Source of the DNA: Datnioides undecimradiatus
Taxonomy: Eukaryota; Chordata; Actinopteri; Lobotiformes; Datnioididae
Length of the DNA stretch: 64,000 bases
NCBI GenBank assembly: GCA_008933995.1
Contig: WARS01000015.1
Coordinates: 3,522,173 to 3,586,172, forward strand
Direction: 5' to 3'
Position 1 is the first letter of the stretch, and every line of letters begins with the position of its first letter. The translations under genes and the position numbers were made by a program. Positions 60,995-64,000 of this stretch are shown in pieces. The notes under the pieces are model-generated. The model saw only the letters and a list, made by a program, of their open reading frames with translations, did not search any database and was not told the origin of the DNA.

Positions 60995-63900
60995 AGTTTG
61001 ATATGTTAATCTCTCAATATGCTTTTCTCACATACATGAATCAATAAGTCATTAGAAATGTATGAATTCATAATTTCAGATTTTTTTTCAATTTTTCATT
61101 TTTTTTACACTGTCTTGTTAGCATAATCATGTTATGTTAGCTTTATACTGCTTTAACTATTTTATGTGTAGTTACCTGCACACATCAACATTTAATAAGC
61201 AGCATAATTTATTTAATCAATAAAGGAGCAAAAATATCCTCCTCAATTCTGCAAATACTTCTGAAACAAAGGATGAAAGAGAAACCTGTGTCTCACAGAA
61301 GTTTAAAACGAAACAAAGTCAAAATTAGTCTTCTTCTGAAGGTAAAAACTGCACAAAAATAGTCATGATGATGGCACAATGTGAAACTGCTGTAAAGTCA
61401 CTTACTGCTCACTGTGACAGCATACAAGGAAATCATAAGAAAAAGAAGAAGAGAGTGGTGATATGTGATTTTTTTCATGGTGAAACAGTAGAAGGCATGG
61501 GAAAGGACCCAGGCTGCAGAGATTACATCAGACGCTGACAGTAAATCGCAGCGAAACTCTGCTAAGTGAAACTGAATCGAAATTGACTTTGAATTTAAAG
61601 CCTTTATGGTCGGTGCAAAACAAGCACAACGAAATTGCAATGAACCTCTTCTAAATGTGCCTACAATATATGGCCAGGCGCTGAAATCTAAAGTTGCTTC
61701 ATATCAGCATGTGTAAATGTGATAATTTGTGTGTCTTGAAAATTTCTTTAATGACTTTTAATGAAGTTACAGCCTCCTTAATAAGACCAAAAAACCCAAA
61801 TAAAGCTACACTCAAACCTTTATCGGTAGATTTGTCTCATTCAAAAAAAAGGAAAACTGTTATGACAGAGATCGTTTCTGCTTAAACAACTCAACTCATA
61901 ACAGAGTACACCTTTTCCTCCTATCACATCTCCTTCCTCCAGAAGGCAGATGAATTAATGTGTGTGGGAGCAGAAAGATAAAGGAATCTATACAAGGAGG
62001 AAGGTGCTTGATTTTCAGTCTCTGCACATCAAAATGGCCTGTAGGCTGGTCTAATCCTTTTCACAAGATGCATATCACACTTCAACAAAGTTATGTTTAA
62101 AATATAAGTAAATATAGCAGAATTTCCTCTGCAGCATGCTCACCAAATCAGCTTTCAAGAAAAATCAAGTAATGTTGCTCTAAAGGCATTTTTGATTTTT
62201 ATTTACAGCCTCACCTCATGTATTCCTCAGTCACAGCCTCTTACAAATATATATTATAATGGACCACTGTATGATTATCAAGTGTGCAAATTTTAAATGT
62301 TAACTCTTCTCAGAATTTCTGATCATCACTGTGTGTTTGCTGCCATTGATTACTTTGCAACAAATTCTGATTTTACTGATTCAGTTGACAATTCAGTAGG
62401 AAAGGGCATCGGCCTGTGGTCCAGATTGAAATTTCTGAACAACTAGAAGAACAACCTTAAAATGATTTAATAACAGAATTCAAAGGCATACGGAAGGCAG
62501 AGGAAGGGTGGATGAAAATCAAAATTATAAAAAGTCCCAAACCAGGCAATGTCCAAGGAAATAGTCCTGATTAGTCCAGTACAACAAGGAAATGAGCTGG
62601 AAAACTAGCCACATTTGCTGTGCCACAGAACAAAGGGAAGACAGACAGCATGCAGCACAGGAAGACAAGGCCAGCAAGACACAGGTGGAACAAATGAAAC
62701 ACAGGTGTAATGAAAGTCATCTTCATGAGAGGTATTTTGAAGCACAATGTGTATATAGTACTGGTAAAACATATGAGGCAAAGACTTGTTGGATGAATAT
62801 ATAGATATATGTGCATCTCTGTAGATGTTTCAGCTGCCTCTCAGCTGTAATGATAATGTTGCAGGTTGGGCCTGTCAGACAAACAAATGCTCAGTTTGGC
62901 ATGTTTGGTTCCCATAACGTAATGCGCTCATTTGGTATAAACTTTTCAAAACTGCTGTTGGAAGTGATATAATGTGTAATATTGGTGGTCAGGTGACTCA
63001 CCTGTGTCTCCGCTGCAAGGTGTTTGGGCTAAAAAAGTCCCCGTGGTATCTGAGCACCATTTTAAATGCTACAGGTCATAGCATGTGGTAAATAGTGTAA
63101 GGTGTAGTCTACTCTATTCTATTCTATTAGGATTGTGCATACTAGTTGACAGTGGAGTAAGATAGATAATGATTTTAATGTATCTGTTGTATCCTTTAAA
63201 GTGGTGCTGTTGGGCAAAGGATGGATTTACCTATACTCCTGTGGTGGAGGTCTAGGTCATTGTCAGTGGCAGGCTATGTAATGTCACCAGTCTCCACTGA
63301 GTGCTGTTGCAGTTAGGACCCTATGCTGCCCATGGTCCACAGTATTATTGAAAGTGGGATTTTTTCATATTCCATCCTTTTTACTTTGTTTTTGGGGGTG
63401 AAGGAAAAGACCTGAAGTCTGGCTGCTACATTTTCATCTGACGACAGGTAGAAAATACAAAATCGTGCTGTACTTTGGTTTCCAGCCAAACACCTGCAAA
63501 GCAAATAACATTCCCATCATCCTGAGCGGTACTTTGTGTTTAGTGCTAACAAAGAAAATTATGAAAATAATGAGAAATAACAAATTATGATTCATAGGGT
63601 GCACACTTGTCCACTGAACTCAGTGTATTTGGACATGGGGAGATTCACTACTTCCTACATTCATCTCAATTCAAATGTTTTCTCAGGAATTACTTTACCA
63701 AAGAAAACACATCACATGATTTTATGTACTGATTTATTGGACCGTATCACTTTACATTCATTCCATAGAAAATACATTCAAATGTGACACCAACGTTCAG
63801 AGAGTGCCGGCTTGTCAATGAAAGCAATAGCCAATAAAGTTTAAAGCATGTGTTTAAAAATAGAAACAACTTCTCCAGTATTTTTGTTGCAATATAAATA

Positions 63901-64000
63901 TTGTTGATGTGTGAGCGCACACTATAAAAATATATTTATATCATACTGAAAATGGAAGTCAGTTCATGTTCTCTGGCTCTCAGTCACCAGTGTTTCATTT
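60995..64000. other. Intergenic to window end; nothing recognised
   Basis: AT-rich DNA with short frames of at most 81 codons. A (TCTAT)n micro-repeat sits at about 63110-63128. In mammals the next gene on this side is WSCD2, but no exon of it is seen. Confidence 0.5.

Overview
The window is vertebrate nuclear DNA, almost certainly from a teleost fish. Genes are split by GT-AG introns, the intergenic DNA is AT-rich, and several interspersed repeats look fish-like. There is one assembly gap (54117-54188). Seven protein-coding genes can be built exon by exon: coro1c (+), tmem119 (+), an unassigned transmembrane leucine-rich-repeat gene (+), iscu (-), sart3 (+), ficd (-) and cmklr1 (+). Apart from the LRR gene, the order and relative orientation match what I recall of human 12q24.11 (CORO1C, SELPLG, TMEM119, ISCU, SART3, FICD, CMKLR1), so this is a preserved ancestral vertebrate block.

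Layout. 1-1.7 kb has no gene and is probably coro1c intron 1. 1.7-19.5 kb is coro1c: ten coding exons, a 10.1-kb intron and a 2.7-kb 3' UTR. 20.9-24.1 kb is tmem119, with its coding sequence in one exon and a fold-back repeat just upstream. 26.7-29 kb is the LRR gene, coding in one exon behind a short 5' UTR exon. 29.3-30.4 kb is iscu, which shares a 233-bp divergent promoter with sart3. 30.7-39.9 kb is sart3 with 19 coding exons. 40-42.2 kb is ficd, which meets sart3 tail to tail. 42.3-58.7 kb is a gene desert holding a LINE-like repeat, a Tc1/mariner transposase relic, a perfect inverted repeat, an (AT)n tract running into the gap, and an endogenous-retrovirus LTR with a tRNA-Trp-type primer binding site. 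58.7-61 kb is cmklr1, and the rest has no recognisable gene.

Functions. The genes are neighbours by descent and do not form one pathway. They cover actin regulation (coro1c), a small membrane protein used as a microglial and osteoblast marker in mammals (tmem119), mitochondrial Fe-S cluster assembly (iscu), U4/U6 snRNP recycling (sart3), ER AMPylation of BiP (ficd) and a chemerin-type chemoattractant receptor (cmklr1). The least explained item is the GPIb-alpha/SLRP-like membrane LRR protein between tmem119 and iscu, in a region where no selplg-like ORF is visible.
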